This document shows, in pieces, positions 6,036 to 6,475 of a stretch of 6,475 bases of DNA. The notes below the pieces were generated by a model, which was not told where the DNA came from, made no database searches, and worked only from the letters and a program-made list of their open reading frames with translations. The position numbers were made by a program, and so were the translations under genes. Source of the stretch: Lishizhenia sp. (GTDB lineage Bacteria; Bacteroidota; Bacteroidia; Flavobacteriales_D; Crocinitomicaceae); the NCBI GenBank assembly GCA_007117055.1, contig SKHH01000170.1:1-6475 (forward strand). The letters are read 5' to 3'. How positions within the stretch are numbered: position 1 is the stretch's first letter; each line of letters starts with the position of its first letter.

Positions 6036-6475
6036 ATGATGCGATTGCGCGCTGTATATAAATTAATATGTGTTGTGCTCGTCTTTTTAATGAGTTCGAG
6101 CACACCTGAAGGCCTAAATTACACGTCTGAAGACATCTCTTTTGGGGTAAAGATTGGTATTATGCCAACGGGACATCTTACGCAATATGCGCTTTTTTAT
6201 AAACGAAACGGAAGGCATAGTCACGCACATGGTATAAGTTTAGCCGAATTAATCAACATTGGAACTGGAAAATGGCCTATTCCACAAACCAATAAATTCC
6301 ACAACTTTTTTGATGAAGAAGGATTTAACGATAAAGCAAGTAAATCTTTTATTGACAGTCTCCCCGATTTTCGAGCAGGATTTGATTCACTGTGGAAAAT
6401 CAGATTTGATGCACATCCCTTCGATGGGAAAAAAGGGGAAGGTTGGAGTCAGGGACTTTATCGTCCTTCTTTAAA
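6036..6475 (+). CDS. Unrecognised protein with N-terminal export signal, incomplete at right edge
   Basis: The frame from ATG 6036-6038 stays open to the window end, giving 146 codons plus two bases. An in-frame TAG at 6012-6014 blocks any earlier start; a second ATG directly follows, so the start is Met1 or Met2. Residues 3-21 have the shape of a signal peptide or membrane anchor: basic RLRAVYK, then hydrophobic LICVVLVFLM, then small residues SSS. Cys12 lies inside the hydrophobic core, so no proper lipobox is seen. The rest is polar and aromatic-rich: GIMPTGHLTQYALFYKRNG (41-59), a histidine cluster HSHAHG (61-66), WPIPQTNKFHNFF (80-92) and GWSQGLYRPS (136-145). I recognise no family, so no function is given. 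It is divergent from pyrG with a 282-bp shared intergenic region. An overlapping frame at 6259-6474 is its shadow. Confidence 0.8.
   Translation, partial: MMRLRAVYKLICVVLVFLMSSSTPEGLNYTSEDISFGVKIGIMPTGHLTQYALFYKRNGRHSHAHGISLAELINIGTGKWPIPQTNKFHNFFDEEGFNDKASKSFIDSLPDFRAGFDSLWKIRFDAHPFDGKKGEGWSQGLYRPSL

Noticed and set aside
6259..6474. Plus-strand open frame of 71 codons
   Set aside because: It overlaps the better frame starting at 6036 in another phase; the 6036 frame has a signal peptide and balanced composition and stays open to the edge.

Overview
The window looks like a chromosomal core region of a Bacteroidota bacterium, most likely of the Flavobacteriia type. The reasons are AT-rich intergenic DNA, start codons without clear Shine-Dalgarno sequences, perfect TAnnTTTG promoter -7 elements before two genes, a DUF3078 outer-membrane-type protein, and a long YidC with the lysine-for-arginine groove residue I associate with this phylum. 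No ribosomal RNA, tRNA, CRISPR array, insertion sequence or prophage was seen.

Layout. Five genes lie on the minus strand, in transcription order: pyrG (CTP synthase, 5753-4143), yidC (membrane insertase, 4130-2127), a DUF3078 protein (2029-1073), grpE (946-380) and the 5' part of dnaJ (368 to the left edge). pyrG and yidC are 12 bp apart, and grpE and dnaJ are 11 bp apart, so each pair is probably cotranscribed. A 12-bp inverted repeat separates yidC from the DUF3078 gene. A 126-bp gap with a palindrome and a -24/-12-like element precedes grpE. Divergent from pyrG, on the plus strand, starts an unrecognised gene with an N-terminal export signal (6036 to the right edge, incomplete).

How the genes work together. 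GrpE and DnaJ are the nucleotide exchange factor and J-domain co-chaperone of the DnaK cycle; dnaK itself is not in the window. YidC inserts and folds inner-membrane proteins. The DUF3078 protein is predicted to be exported to the outer membrane. PyrG supplies CTP for RNA and phospholipid synthesis. The grouping has a loose cell-envelope and protein-folding theme but is not an obvious single pathway.

No complete new system is visible. The points most worth a second look are: the possible heat-shock control region of grpE-dnaJ; the inverted repeat abutting the DUF3078 promoter; the pyrG/6036 divergent intergenic region, where 5821-5966 stays open on both strands without start codons and AGGT/ACCT palindromes occur; and the unrecognised exported protein at the right edge.
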